From contig CALAMD010000027.1 in the NCBI GenBank assembly GCA_937925695.1, positions 1-36,616 of the forward strand: a stretch of 36,616 nt of DNA, read 5' to 3'. The translations under genes were made by a program, and so were the position numbers. Shown here in pieces: positions 9,051-17,239 of the stretch. Within the stretch, counting starts at the first letter, position 1. Every line of letters starts with the position of its first letter. Under the pieces are notes generated by a model that did not search any database, was not told the DNA's origin, and worked only from the letters and a program-made list of their open reading frames with translations. The DNA is from an uncultured Bacillaceae bacterium (lineage in GTDB: Bacteria > Bacillota > Bacilli > Bacillales > Amphibacillaceae).

Positions 9051-9084
9051 AAGAGTACCTATTTCATAATAGGTACTCTTTTTT
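9051..9084 (+). terminator. Terminator of the araDA unit
   Basis: AAGAGTACCTAT (9051-9062) pairs with ATAGGTACTCTT (9069-9080) around a 6-nt loop, followed directly by a T-run to 9084. Classic intrinsic terminator, ending araD-araA before the transporter genes. Confidence 0.92.
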
Positions 9085-9300
9085 ATGTGTAAATATTCGT
9101 GTCTTCAAGAATATAAGACAAGCTGTTAACGAGATTGCAAGAATCATGCTTATCATAAGGTGATGCGAGCATTCGCCAAGGTTGACAAATACCGTTGGGC
9201 AAATGCTATTTTATGTGGGCCATTCAATGAAAAATCCTAAATGGACAGCAATTAAACCATTGCTAATAACGTGATTTCTACTTACTTCTTTGGTCTAAAA
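9085..9300. other. Intergenic region before chvE
   Basis: No gene or strong promoter is recognisable. A loose inverted repeat (GCATTCGCC near 9171 against GGCAAATGC near 9199, one mismatch) is the only structure noted. The chvE regulatory palindrome begins at 9301. Confidence 0.4.
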
Positions 9301-9324
9301 ACATACTTGTGCGCATAAGTATGT
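9301..9324. promoter_or_regulatory. Near-perfect 24-bp palindrome, AraR-like operator of chvE
   Basis: A 24-bp palindrome with one mismatched pair: ACATACTT at 9301-9308 mirrors AAGTATGT at 9317-9324 around a TGCGCA centre. The inner 16 bp (9305-9320) match the AraR consensus at about 11 of 16 positions. It sits 82 bp upstream of chvE. A poor -10 candidate (TCTAAA, 9294-9299) lies just before it, the same arrangement as at the other boxed promoters here. Confidence 0.62.
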
Positions 9325-9405
9325 AAGGACAAGGCTAGGAGCATAGACGAGGTAGTTGAAGAGGTAGTTTAGCAGAGCGATTGAATCATTTAGGAGGGGA
9401 TTAGA

Positions 9406-10470
9406 TTGAAAAAAGGAATCATATTTATTTTCGCCTTATTATTAATTGTTGTTTTAGCTGCTTGTGGTGATAAAGACGGTGATGGACAAACAGTCGGTAT
9501 TGCCATGCCTACTAAATCATCCGAGAGATGGGTTAGAGATGGTGAAAATATGCAAAAAGAATTTGAGGCATTAGGCTATACAGTAGACTTACAGTATGCA
9601 GAGGATGTTGTTGAAAATCAAATATCCCAAATTGAGAATATGATCACGAAAGGAGTCGATATTCTCGTTATTGCTTCTATAGATGGCGAAGCACTAACAG
9701 AAGTTTTGACCCAAGCGGAAAATCAAGATATTCCAGTCATAGCATATGATCGATTAATTATGAACAGTGATCATGTCAGTTACTACGCGACCTTTGATAA
9801 CTTTCAGGTTGGGGTTTTACAAGCAACCTATATCGAAGAAAAATTAGACTTAGCCAATACGAATGAATCGTACAATATCGAATTGTTTGCTGGGTCACCT
9901 GATGATAACAATGCCTATTTCTTCTGGGATGGGGCCATGTCCGTGCTGCAACCGTATATCGATGCTGGAACACTTGTTGTTCAGAGTGGACAGACTGACT
10001 TTGAACAAGGTGCTACATTAAGATGGGATGGTTCAGTTGCCCAAGAACGTATGGATAATTTATTAAGTGCCCATTATGCGAGTGAAAACGTTGATGTGAT
10101 CTATTCACCATTTGATGGCATTAGTCGAGGTGTCATTTCATCACTCAAGGCAGTAGGGTATGGAACAGCAGATAAGCCAATGCCGATCATCACTGGGCAA
10201 GATGCTGAACTGGCTTCTGTTAAATCAATCATTGCTGGTGAGCAGACCCAGACGATTTTTAAAGACACCCGGGAACTAGCCAAAAGGGCAGTAGATATGG
10301 CTGATTCCATTCTGAAAGGTGAAGAACCAGAAATCAACGATACCGAAACATATCATAATGGCGTTAAAGTTGTTCCATCCTATTTACTTACACCGGTTAC
10401 GGTAGATATTGAAAATTACGTAGAAGCCTTAGTTGATACGGGATATTTCACGATAGAAGAATTAAATTGA
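9406..10470 (+). CDS. chvE: Monosaccharide ABC transporter binding lipoprotein, ChvE-like
   Basis: Extracytoplasmic binding protein of a CUT2 ABC importer for monosaccharides, probably pentoses. The 354-residue protein begins with a lipoprotein signal ending in VVLAAC (lipidated Cys20), followed by a periplasmic-binding-protein fold of the LacI-effector type. Conserved segments include GIAMPTKSSERWVRDG (about 32-47), VDILVIASIDGEAL (about 85-98), PVIAYDRLI, and ITGQDAELASVKSIIAGEQ (about 264-282), typical of ChvE/XylF proteins. The start is TTG at 9406, supported by TAGGAGGGG. mmsA and mmsB follow. Ligand identity is inferred from the arabinose context and the AraR-like operator. Confidence 0.9.
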   Translation: MKKGIIFIFALLLIVVLAACGDKDGDGQTVGIAMPTKSSERWVRDGENMQKEFEALGYTVDLQYAEDVVENQISQIENMITKGVDILVIASIDGEALTEVLTQAENQDIPVIAYDRLIMNSDHVSYYATFDNFQVGVLQATYIEEKLDLANTNESYNIELFAGSPDDNNAYFFWDGAMSVLQPYIDAGTLVVQSGQTDFEQGATLRWDGSVAQERMDNLLSAHYASENVDVIYSPFDGISRGVISSLKAVGYGTADKPMPIITGQDAELASVKSIIAGEQTQTIFKDTRELAKRAVDMADSILKGEEPEINDTETYHNGVKVVPSYLLTPVTVDIENYVEALVDTGYFTIEELN

Positions 10471-10475
10471 TCAAG

Positions 10476-10519
10476 AGGGATGGTGGTTTGGCCAGTATGT
10501 TGGCTATATCATCATCCCT
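10476..10519 (+). other. Stem-loop between chvE and mmsA
   Basis: AGGGATGGTG at 10476-10485 pairs with CATCATCCCT at 10510-10519 (one G-T wobble). The inner arms (GGTTTGGCCA and TTGGCTATATC) extend the helix with wobbles around a short loop. No T-run follows. Such hairpins after binding-protein genes commonly protect the 5' message and lower expression of the membrane components. Confidence 0.6.
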
Positions 10520-10540
10520 ATTAAAGGATGTGATGATTGA

Positions 10541-12079
10541 TTGGCAAACTCTATTTTGAAAATGAAGCAGATTACGAAGTCATTTCCCGGCGTCAAAGCC
10601 CTTGATCAAGTAAATTTTAACGTGAAAAAAGGTGAAATACATGCACTTGTCGGCGAAAATGGTGCAGGTAAATCAACTTTAATGAAAGTATTAAGTGGCG
10701 TTTATCCTTATGGAACATATACAGGCGATATTGTTTACGAAGGTGATGTATGTGAGTTTAAGAGCATCAATGATAGTGAACAACAAGGGATTGTCATTAT
10801 TCACCAAGAGTTAGCATTAATCCCTGAATTATCGATTGCTGAAAATATATTTTTAGGCAATGAACGGGTGAATAAAGGAATTATTGATTGGAAGGAAACG
10901 ATTATTGAGACAAGAAATTTACTTGACAAAGTAGGGTTGCATATAGATCCACAGGAAAAGATCAAGCATTTAGGGGTTGGTCAACAACAGTTAGTTGAAA
11001 TCGCCAAAGCCTTATCCAAAAAAGTAAAACTTCTTATCCTTGATGAACCGACAGCTGCCTTAAACGAGGAAGACAGTGAGAATTTATTAAATTTATTAAT
11101 TGAATTTAAAAAACAAGGTATTACTGCAATATTAATTTCTCATAAACTTAAAGAAGTTTTTCAAGTGGCAGATCGAATAACAGTCTTACGTGATGGCAGA
11201 ACAATTGATACGTATAACCTACACAAGGAAAACACAACGGAAGCGAAAATTATTAAGGCGATGGTCGGAAGAGAGTTAGAGAATTTATTTCCTGATAGAA
11301 AAAGTAAGGTGAATCACGAGCAAATTGTATTTGAAATAAAAAAATGGTCGGTATTTCATCCGAAAGATCCTGAAAGACAAAAGCTATATGATGTCAATTT
11401 ACACGTCAAAGCAGGTGAAATAGTTGGTATTGCAGGTTTAATGGGATCTGGCCGAACAGAATTGGCGATGAGTATCTTTGGCAAAACATACGGTCAAAAA
11501 ATTTCTGGGCAAATGTTTATCAACGGAAACGAAGTATTTATTCATGATGTTAATCAAGCTATTAAACATGGGCTAGCATATGTATCGGAAGACAGACAAG
11601 GATATGGGCTCATTTTAATCGATAGTGTGAAAAACAATTTAACGTTGGTAAATTTGGCTGATCTGTCTAATCGGGGGATATTTGACCTTGGAAAAGAAGT
11701 CCTCGTAGCTGAATCGTTAAAGAATAGCTTACATATTAGAACACCCTCTATTGAGCAAAAAACGATCCATCTTAGTGGCGGGAACCAACAAAAGGTTGTC
11801 CTTGGGAAGTGGATTTTTGCCGATCCAGACATTCTTATATTAGATGAACCGACCCGGGGAATTGACGTTGGGGCAAAATATGAAATTTATCAAATGATCA
11901 ATGAATTGGCTGAAAGAGGAAAAAGTGTCATTATGATTTCGTCAGAATTACCAGAGTTAATCGGGATGTGTGACCGAATTTATACCTTAAGTGAAGGAAA
12001 GATTACTGGAAACTTTGAAACTGAAAAGGTCGATCAAACGCAATTAATGACTTATATGACCCAGAGTGAGGAGGGATAG
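10541..12079 (+). CDS. mmsA: Monosaccharide ABC transporter ATPase with two NBDs
   Basis: The energy-coupling subunit of the CUT2 importer, 512 residues with two tandem nucleotide-binding domains. NBD1 has a full Walker A (GENGAGKST, residues 38-46) and Walker B LLILDEPTAAL. NBD2 has the degenerate Walker A GLMGSGRTE usual in this subfamily, signature LSGGNQQK and ILILDEPTRGID. The start is TTG at 10541 after AAAGGATG. The stop at 12077-12079 is followed two bases later by the mmsB start, indicating translational coupling. Closest in style to MmsA/GguA/XylG; substrate inferred as L-arabinose or related pentoses. Confidence 0.92.
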   Translation: MANSILKMKQITKSFPGVKALDQVNFNVKKGEIHALVGENGAGKSTLMKVLSGVYPYGTYTGDIVYEGDVCEFKSINDSEQQGIVIIHQELALIPELSIAENIFLGNERVNKGIIDWKETIIETRNLLDKVGLHIDPQEKIKHLGVGQQQLVEIAKALSKKVKLLILDEPTAALNEEDSENLLNLLIEFKKQGITAILISHKLKEVFQVADRITVLRDGRTIDTYNLHKENTTEAKIIKAMVGRELENLFPDRKSKVNHEQIVFEIKKWSVFHPKDPERQKLYDVNLHVKAGEIVGIAGLMGSGRTELAMSIFGKTYGQKISGQMFINGNEVFIHDVNQAIKHGLAYVSEDRQGYGLILIDSVKNNLTLVNLADLSNRGIFDLGKEVLVAESLKNSLHIRTPSIEQKTIHLSGGNQQKVVLGKWIFADPDILILDEPTRGIDVGAKYEIYQMINELAERGKSVIMISSELPELIGMCDRIYTLSEGKITGNFETEKVDQTQLMTYMTQSEEG

Positions 12080-12081
12080 AT

Positions 12082-13245
12082 GTGGATGAAGTGATCCAGT
12101 TAGTGCGAAGTAATATGAGAAGATTTGGCATGATCATAGCGTTAACGGGAATTATCATTTTATTTCAAGTTTTAACAAATGGGATTATTTTAACGCCATT
12201 GAATGTAACGAACATTATTATGCAAAATAGTTACATCATTATATTAGCAATTGGCATGATGTTAGTCATTATCACAGGTGAAATAGATTTATCAGTTGGT
12301 TCCGTCGCTGCATTTATTGGTGCTGTGTCTGGTGTATTATTAGTATCCAATGATTTACCCGTCTATCTAGGGATTATCATGTGTTTATTATTGGGAGCAC
12401 TTATTGGCGCATGGCAAGGGTTTTGGGTGGCCTATGTAAATATCCCTTCTTTTATTGTCACCCTAGCAGGCATGCTTATTTTCCGTGGGTTAACTTTAGT
12501 CGTATTACAAGGTAGGACAATTGCGCCTTACCCAGAAAGTTTTCGAGGGCTTAGTTCCTCATTTATACCAGATTTATTTGGTGGCGGAAAAATCCAATTT
12601 TTTACCATCCTGATAGGGATTTTGATCACCCTTATCTTCGTGTTTAATGAATTGCAGATGAGAAAAACAGACTTGAGCTACAATTTCCAAGTCCTTGCCT
12701 TACCATGGTTTGTAGTTAAACTAGTATTATTTTCAATTGTGATTAATCTCTTTACGTATATCCTCGCCCTTTATGAAGGGATTCCATATGTGCTTATTGT
12801 CTTGTCGATCCTAGTCGTCGTATATACTTTTTTGATGAATCGTACCGTACTTGGTCGCCATGTGTATGCGGTTGGTGGCAATATTCAAGCAGCTAAATTA
12901 TCAGGGGTAAAAACGAAAAAAATAAAATTAATTGTTTTTATTAATATGGGCATATTTGCTGCCTTATCGGGACTTATTTTTGCTGGGAGATTAAATGCAG
13001 CAACACCACAGGCGGGCACATTATTTGAGTTAGATGCAATTGCTGCCGCTATTATCGGTGGTGCTTCGTTTACTGGCGGAATTGGTACAGTATTTGGCGC
13101 TGTCATCGGTGCTTTAGTGATGGGTGTTCTTAATAATGGTATGTCATTAATGGGTATAGGTATTGATTGGCAACAAGCGATAAAAGGTGTAGTATTATTG
13201 TTAGCGGTTGCATTTGATGTGTTAAATAGGAATAAAACACACTAA
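12082..13245 (+). CDS. mmsB: Monosaccharide ABC transporter permease
   Basis: Membrane subunit of the CUT2 importer: 387 residues, about ten hydrophobic segments and the family signature GEIDLSVGSVAAFIGA (about residues 67-82), with the typical C-terminal AIIGGASFTGGIGTVFGAVIGALVMGVLNNG. Starts with GTG at 12082 immediately after mmsA (GAGGAGGG site inside the mmsA end). An ATG at 12080 is out of frame and hits a stop. The aldo/keto reductase gene follows 18 bp after the stop codon, so the four genes look like one operon ending at 14313. Confidence 0.92.
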   Translation: MDEVIQLVRSNMRRFGMIIALTGIIILFQVLTNGIILTPLNVTNIIMQNSYIIILAIGMMLVIITGEIDLSVGSVAAFIGAVSGVLLVSNDLPVYLGIIMCLLLGALIGAWQGFWVAYVNIPSFIVTLAGMLIFRGLTLVVLQGRTIAPYPESFRGLSSSFIPDLFGGGKIQFFTILIGILITLIFVFNELQMRKTDLSYNFQVLALPWFVVKLVLFSIVINLFTYILALYEGIPYVLIVLSILVVVYTFLMNRTVLGRHVYAVGGNIQAAKLSGVKTKKIKLIVFINMGIFAALSGLIFAGRLNAATPQAGTLFELDAIAAAIIGGASFTGGIGTVFGAVIGALVMGVLNNGMSLMGIGIDWQQAIKGVVLLLAVAFDVLNRNKTH

Positions 13246-13263
13246 TTGAGGGAGAGAGACATA

Positions 13264-14247
13264 ATGAACTATCGTCAATTAGGGAACACAGATATGAAAG
13301 TAAGTGAGCTTAGTTTTGGCACGTGGGCGATTGGTGGTGCTTGGGGGAAAACAGATGATCGTGAGGCACTCCGGGCATTAGCCTATGCCATGGACCGAGG
13401 TGTAAACTTTTTTGATACCGCGGATGTCTATGGTGATGGACATAGTGAACGATTGTTAGCTCAAGCAACAAAAGGTAAAGAAGATGAGATTTATATTGCT
13501 ACGAAATTCGGTCGAGCTAAAGATCACACTGATCCAAATACGTATTCATTGGAAAGTGTTACGAAATATTGTGAAGATAGCCTGAAACGTCTCGAACGGG
13601 AGGCAATTGATTTATTTCAGATTCATTGTCCACCGATTGAAATACTAAGGGACGGCCATGTATTTGAAGTATTAGAGCGTTTAAAAGAACAAGGAAAAAT
13701 TCGTTATTACGGTGTCAGTGTTGAATCGGTCGAAGAAGGACTACTCTGTTTAAAATATCCCGGTGTGAGTACATTACAAGTTATATTTAATATCTTTCGT
13801 CAAAAGCCGATTCAAGAATTATTTCCACAAGCCCAAGCTAACAATGTTGGCTTGTTGGCTCGAGTGCCATTAGCAAGTGGCTTGTTAACAGGAAAATTCA
13901 CTTTAAATCAAACGTTTGAAGAAGATGATCATCGTCATTTTAATCGAGACGGACAAGCCTTTAACGTTGGTGAAACTTTTGCAGGGTTAACTTTTGAGAA
14001 AGGTGTTACATTAAGTCAAGAATTATCCTGGATCGCTGAAGAAAGAGGAAATATGACCCGAGCAGCTTTAAAGTGGATTTTAGAACATGACGCTATTTCA
14101 TGTGTCATTCCAGGTTTTAAAAATGTCAAGCAGGTGGAAGATAACTTGCAAGCCCTATCAGTAAAAGGGTATTCAGATGAGGAAATGACTCGGTTGACAA
14201 AATTTTATCAAGAAAAAGTTCATGAACATATTCGTGGGTCTTATTAA
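13264..14247 (+). CDS. Aldo/keto reductase
   Basis: NAD(P)H-dependent oxidoreductase of the AKR superfamily, 327 residues, a TIM barrel by family. The catalytic tetrad is visible: D51 and Y56 (DTADVYGDG), K81 (ATKFGR) and H121 (FQIHCPP). The start is ATG at 13264 with GAGGGAGAG eight bases upstream; a TTG at 13246 in the same frame lacks a ribosome binding site. Last gene of the chvE-mmsAB operon. It may reduce an aldose or aldehyde; arabinose, arabinitol or another sugar is possible but not shown. Confidence 0.9.
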   Translation: MNYRQLGNTDMKVSELSFGTWAIGGAWGKTDDREALRALAYAMDRGVNFFDTADVYGDGHSERLLAQATKGKEDEIYIATKFGRAKDHTDPNTYSLESVTKYCEDSLKRLEREAIDLFQIHCPPIEILRDGHVFEVLERLKEQGKIRYYGVSVESVEEGLLCLKYPGVSTLQVIFNIFRQKPIQELFPQAQANNVGLLARVPLASGLLTGKFTLNQTFEEDDHRHFNRDGQAFNVGETFAGLTFEKGVTLSQELSWIAEERGNMTRAALKWILEHDAISCVIPGFKNVKQVEDNLQALSVKGYSDEEMTRLTKFYQEKVHEHIRGSY

Positions 14248-14280
14248 CCTATATATAGTAAATAATACATGTGTGGTATC

Positions 14281-14313
14281 AAAACGGTTCGTTTAGTTTC
14301 GAACCGTTTTTTT
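14281..14313 (+). terminator. Terminator after the aldo/keto reductase
   Basis: AAAACGGTTCG (14281-14291) pairs with CGAACCGTTTT (14300-14310), followed by more T. A strong intrinsic terminator closing the chvE operon. Confidence 0.93.
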
Positions 14314-14368
14314 GTTTGCATTAAGTGAAAATGATGATGAAACAAATTATCAATATCGTGAATTAGGA

Positions 14369-14401
14369 AGTTGTACGAACATGTTATGATAGCGTTTTAA
14401 T
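14369..14401. promoter_or_regulatory. Isolated AraR-like box next to a cre-like box
   Basis: AGTTGTACGAACATGT (14369-14384) matches the AraR consensus at about 12 of 16 positions, among the best in the window. TGATAGCGTTTTAA (14388-14401) matches cre at 12 of 14. They lie about 300 bp before the promoter of transport cassette 1 with no gene directly after them. It could be a distal operator, or a relic of a lost gene's control region. Confidence 0.4.
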
Positions 14402-14684
14402 AAGGAATATCACCAACTTGTATTCGCTTGCATAACGTAAAACAGACGTCGAAAGAGTCCTAAAATGGCTAAAATTGAACTAGAACCAAGGCAAGCGATT
14501 ACATTCTGATAAAACAAATTAATAGGAATATATGAACATTTTAACTCCAATAAAACGCAGTATATCAAGGTTTTGTCAAGTTTTGAAAATCAGAAACCCA
14601 AGACATATTGAATAATGAAGCGGGGATAGAAGGTGTATTAACCCTTGGTGTATTGCTATTTATCAAAGGTAGTATATATATGAA
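14402..14684. other. Intergenic region without a recognisable gene
   Basis: AT-rich and broken by stops in all frames. I recognise no coding segment, transposase remnant or RNA between the AraR-like/cre-like pair and the cassette 1 promoter. Confidence 0.4.
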
Positions 14685-14713
14685 TTGAAAAATATAAAAA
14701 CCTGTATTATGAT
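14685..14713 (+). promoter_or_regulatory. Promoter of transport cassette 1
   Basis: TTGAAA (14685-14690), a 17-bp spacer and TATGAT (14708-14713) form a good sigma-A promoter. Cassette 2 has the same arrangement (TTGAAA, 17 bp, TATAAT). Transcription would start about 190 nt before araN. Confidence 0.75.
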
Positions 14714-14770
14714 ATAGACGTACGCACATGTTTTGTTAATTAATCAATCCACTTATTTGCACAATCAATC
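14712..14770 (+). promoter_or_regulatory. Candidate AraR box pair, cassette 1
   Basis: An AraR-like site around GACGTACGCACATG (about 10 of 16, depending on frame) overlaps the expected transcription start. A second, ATTTGCACAATCAATC at 14755-14770, matches about 10 of 16. Their centres are about 39-43 bp apart depending on how the first is framed. Individually weak; support comes from the equivalent placement in cassette 2. Confidence 0.42.
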
Positions 14771-14806
14771 CCACGTTTTTTGACGATGTATAAAATGCAC
14801 CATTTT

Positions 14807-14820
14807 TGAAAACGCTATGA
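14807..14820 (+). promoter_or_regulatory. cre box, cassette 1
   Basis: TGAAAACGCTATGA matches TGWAANCGNTNWCA at 13 of 14 positions. It lies about 100 bp downstream of the -10, so CcpA bound here would act as a roadblock. Cassette 2 has a cre-like box at the same relative place. Confidence 0.6.
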
Positions 14821-14912
14821 ATAAAGTCACCAACCCAGGGAAATAAATGAAGCAATAGGTGGATCTGATTGATATCAAAGCTTGTCATATTATTACAACT
14901 AGGAGGACAACC

Positions 14913-16268
14913 ATGAAGAAACTTAAATTTACTTTACTTACCATTCTTACGCTCGTCATGATGTCGTTGTTGGTAGCTTGTGGTGGCGGCAGCGACAATA
15001 ATGATAATGCTGGGAATGCAAACGATACACAAACAGCAGGGGATAATGTTGAAGATGCAACAGAATTAACATTCTGGACTTTTGCTGGTACACATGCTGA
15101 CTTCTTTATAAATGCAGCTGAAAGATGGAATGAGGAAAATCCTGATCGTCCTATTAAATTGACGGCAGAAACATATCCATTCGATCAAATGCATAATAAC
15201 TTGCTACTTTCTCTACAATCTGGAACTGGTGCTCCAGACTTAGTTGATATAGAAATTGCTAAATTCTCTAACTTCCTGATGGGTGACGTTCAGTTAGAAC
15301 CGTTAAATGATCTAATCGAATCAGAATTAGATAACTTTATTCAATCAAGATTAGATATTTATTCTAAAGACGGTACAATTTATGGCGCACCAACTCATTT
15401 AGGTGCAACAGTCGTCTATTATAACCAGGAAATCATGGATGAAGCTGGTGTTGATATCGACGCTATTGAAACTTGGGATGATTATGTAGAAGCTGGAAAA
15501 CAAGTTGTTGAAGCAACTGGTATTCCGATGACAACTATTCCTACAAACTGGTATGGAATTTGGCCATTCGTTACCCAAAGAGATTCAGATTTCTTTGATG
15601 AAAACGGTGAATTAACGCTTGACAATGATGTAAACGTTGAAACTTTAGAATTTATTGCTGACATGGTAAATGTTCATGAAATTGCCATCATTTCTCCAGG
15701 TGACCACTATCACTCTGAAGACTTCTATGGTTTCATGAACGATGCTGGCGCAGCATCAATCATCGTTCCACTATTCTACATGAAAGACTTTACTGAGTAT
15801 ATGCCTGACTTAGAAGGTAAAATGCAAATCAGACCAATGCCAACATGGCCAGACTCTGATAAACGTACTGTAGGTATGGGTGGAACAGGTACTGCAGTAA
15901 CAAAACAATCTGAGAATGTTGACCTAGCTAAAGAGTTCTTATATTTCGCCAAGTTATCCGAAGAGGGTAATATCCACTTATGGACAGAGCTAGGCTTTGA
16001 CCCACCACGTTGGGACGTATGGGATGCGCCTGAGCTTCAAGAAGAAACAGTGTATTACGAATATTTCCATGACGGTATCTTTGACATGTTATTAGATATT
16101 CGTGATGAAGTAGGTAGTGTGAACATGTCTGAGAACACACCTGACGTATTAGAAGAAATTGATACGAACGTCATGCACCGTGTGTTAAGAGAACAGAGCC
16201 ATACAGCTGCTGAAGCACTTGAAGACGCAGCAAACAGTGTACAGGCCAAAATTGATAGTAAAAACTAG
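14913..16268 (+). CDS. araN: Arabino-oligosaccharide binding lipoprotein, AraN-like (copy 1)
   Basis: Extracytoplasmic family-1 solute-binding protein of a CUT1 importer. The 451-residue product starts with a lipoprotein signal ending LLVAC (Cys23), a Gly/Asn/Asp-rich linker, then ELTFWTFAGTHADFF and the conserved PDLVDIEIAKFSNFLMG and HYHSEDFYGFMNDAGAASI regions that I recognise from B. subtilis AraN. The ATG at 14913 is fixed by AGGAGG at 14901-14906; the frame is open further upstream (to 14859) but without a ribosome site. Its partner permeases follow after a stem-loop. A close paralogue starts at 19172. Arabino-oligosaccharide specificity is inferred from AraN similarity and context. Confidence 0.88.
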   Translation: MKKLKFTLLTILTLVMMSLLVACGGGSDNNDNAGNANDTQTAGDNVEDATELTFWTFAGTHADFFINAAERWNEENPDRPIKLTAETYPFDQMHNNLLLSLQSGTGAPDLVDIEIAKFSNFLMGDVQLEPLNDLIESELDNFIQSRLDIYSKDGTIYGAPTHLGATVVYYNQEIMDEAGVDIDAIETWDDYVEAGKQVVEATGIPMTTIPTNWYGIWPFVTQRDSDFFDENGELTLDNDVNVETLEFIADMVNVHEIAIISPGDHYHSEDFYGFMNDAGAASIIVPLFYMKDFTEYMPDLEGKMQIRPMPTWPDSDKRTVGMGGTGTAVTKQSENVDLAKEFLYFAKLSEEGNIHLWTELGFDPPRWDVWDAPELQEETVYYEYFHDGIFDMLLDIRDEVGSVNMSENTPDVLEEIDTNVMHRVLREQSHTAAEALEDAANSVQAKIDSKN

Positions 16269-16310
16269 TTAGTCATAAGTTGGGCAGGTTTGTACCTGCC
16301 CAACCTAACT
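16267..16310 (+). other. Structured RNA hairpin after araN copy 1
   Basis: GTTGGGCAGGT (16279-16289) pairs with ACCTGCCCAAC (16294-16304), with an outer helix AGTTAG/CTAACT (16267-16272 and 16305-16310). There is no T-run. The equivalent hairpin in cassette 2 has compensatory base changes, so it is probably a functional RNA element separating araN from the permease genes. Confidence 0.72.
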
Positions 16311-16336
16311 TATTGTAGAAAAGAAGGGATGGAACA

Positions 16337-17239
16337 ATGGGGTCACGTAATAAAAAGAATTTTTTAAACTCACAAAAAATCGCACCATATGTATTCGTTT
16401 TTCCATTTATAATATCCTTTTTAGTACTTACACTTTACCCAACCATTAAAGCGTTTATTATGAGTTTCCAAAATATTTTACCTGGACAAGTAACATTTAT
16501 TGGTATGAATAATTATGTTCGTGCTTTTAATAGTCCAACTTTTTATATTGCCTTAAAAAACTCAACAATATATATGATTTTAACGGTCGTCATTTTAGTG
16601 ATCGTACCGATTATTTTAGCTGTTATTTTAGACTCTAACCTTACGAAATTTAAGACACTATTTCGCTCAGGTTTGTTTATACCTTCATTAACATCTGTCG
16701 TTGTTGCAGGTATTATTTTTAGAATGATATTTTCTGAATCTGATACAGCTATTGCCAACCAAGTTATTGGCTTTTTTGGTCTTGATCCAGTGAATTGGAG
16801 AAATACAGGTTGGTCGGCAATGTTTTTAATGGTCTTGTTAGCCTCATGGCGTTGGATGGGAGTTAATATTCTCTACTTTCTAGCTGGTTTGCAAAACATT
16901 CCAAATGAGTTATATGAATCAGCAGAAATCGATGGTGCTAACGTATTTCAAAAATTTATCCACATTACAATTCCATTCTTAAAACCAATTGCGACTTTTG
17001 TGATAACCATTAGTATTATCGGTGGTTTTAGAGTCTTCGAAGAAAGTTTCGTGTTCTGGGAGACAAGTTCACCGGGCAACATTGGTTTGACTTTAGTTTC
17101 ATTCTTATATCAACAGGGTATCCATCAGAATGATATGGGTTATGGAGCGGCTGTTGGAGTAATCGTCCTAATTGTAGTCTTTATAGTCAGCCTCATTAAC
17201 CTCGTATTAACAGGTGCCTTTAAGAGGAGTGATACGTGA
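16337..17239 (+). CDS. araP: CUT1 sugar ABC permease, AraP/MalF-like (copy 1)
   Basis: Inner-membrane subunit of the oligosaccharide importer, 300 residues with six predicted membrane spans. The cytoplasmic EAA loop that docks the ATPase is visible as ESAEIDGANVFQKFIHITIP (about residues 194-213). Start ATG at 16337 with AGAAGGGATGG upstream. The stop overlaps the next permease start, indicating coupled translation. No ATPase gene is in the cassette, as is usual for Bacillus systems that share MsmX. By hand alignment it differs from copy 2 at about 37 of 300 residues. Confidence 0.92.
   Translation: MGSRNKKNFLNSQKIAPYVFVFPFIISFLVLTLYPTIKAFIMSFQNILPGQVTFIGMNNYVRAFNSPTFYIALKNSTIYMILTVVILVIVPIILAVILDSNLTKFKTLFRSGLFIPSLTSVVVAGIIFRMIFSESDTAIANQVIGFFGLDPVNWRNTGWSAMFLMVLLASWRWMGVNILYFLAGLQNIPNELYESAEIDGANVFQKFIHITIPFLKPIATFVITISIIGGFRVFEESFVFWETSSPGNIGLTLVSFLYQQGIHQNDMGYGAAVGVIVLIVVFIVSLINLVLTGAFKRSDT

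Noticed and set aside
14402..14684. Remnant of a transposase or lost enzyme gene
   Set aside because: I translated short stretches on both strands and found nothing recognisable; a database search would be needed.
14859..14912. Upstream ATG for araN copy 1
   Set aside because: It would place 18 polar residues before the lipoprotein signal. AGGAGG at 14901-14906 fixes the start at 14913.
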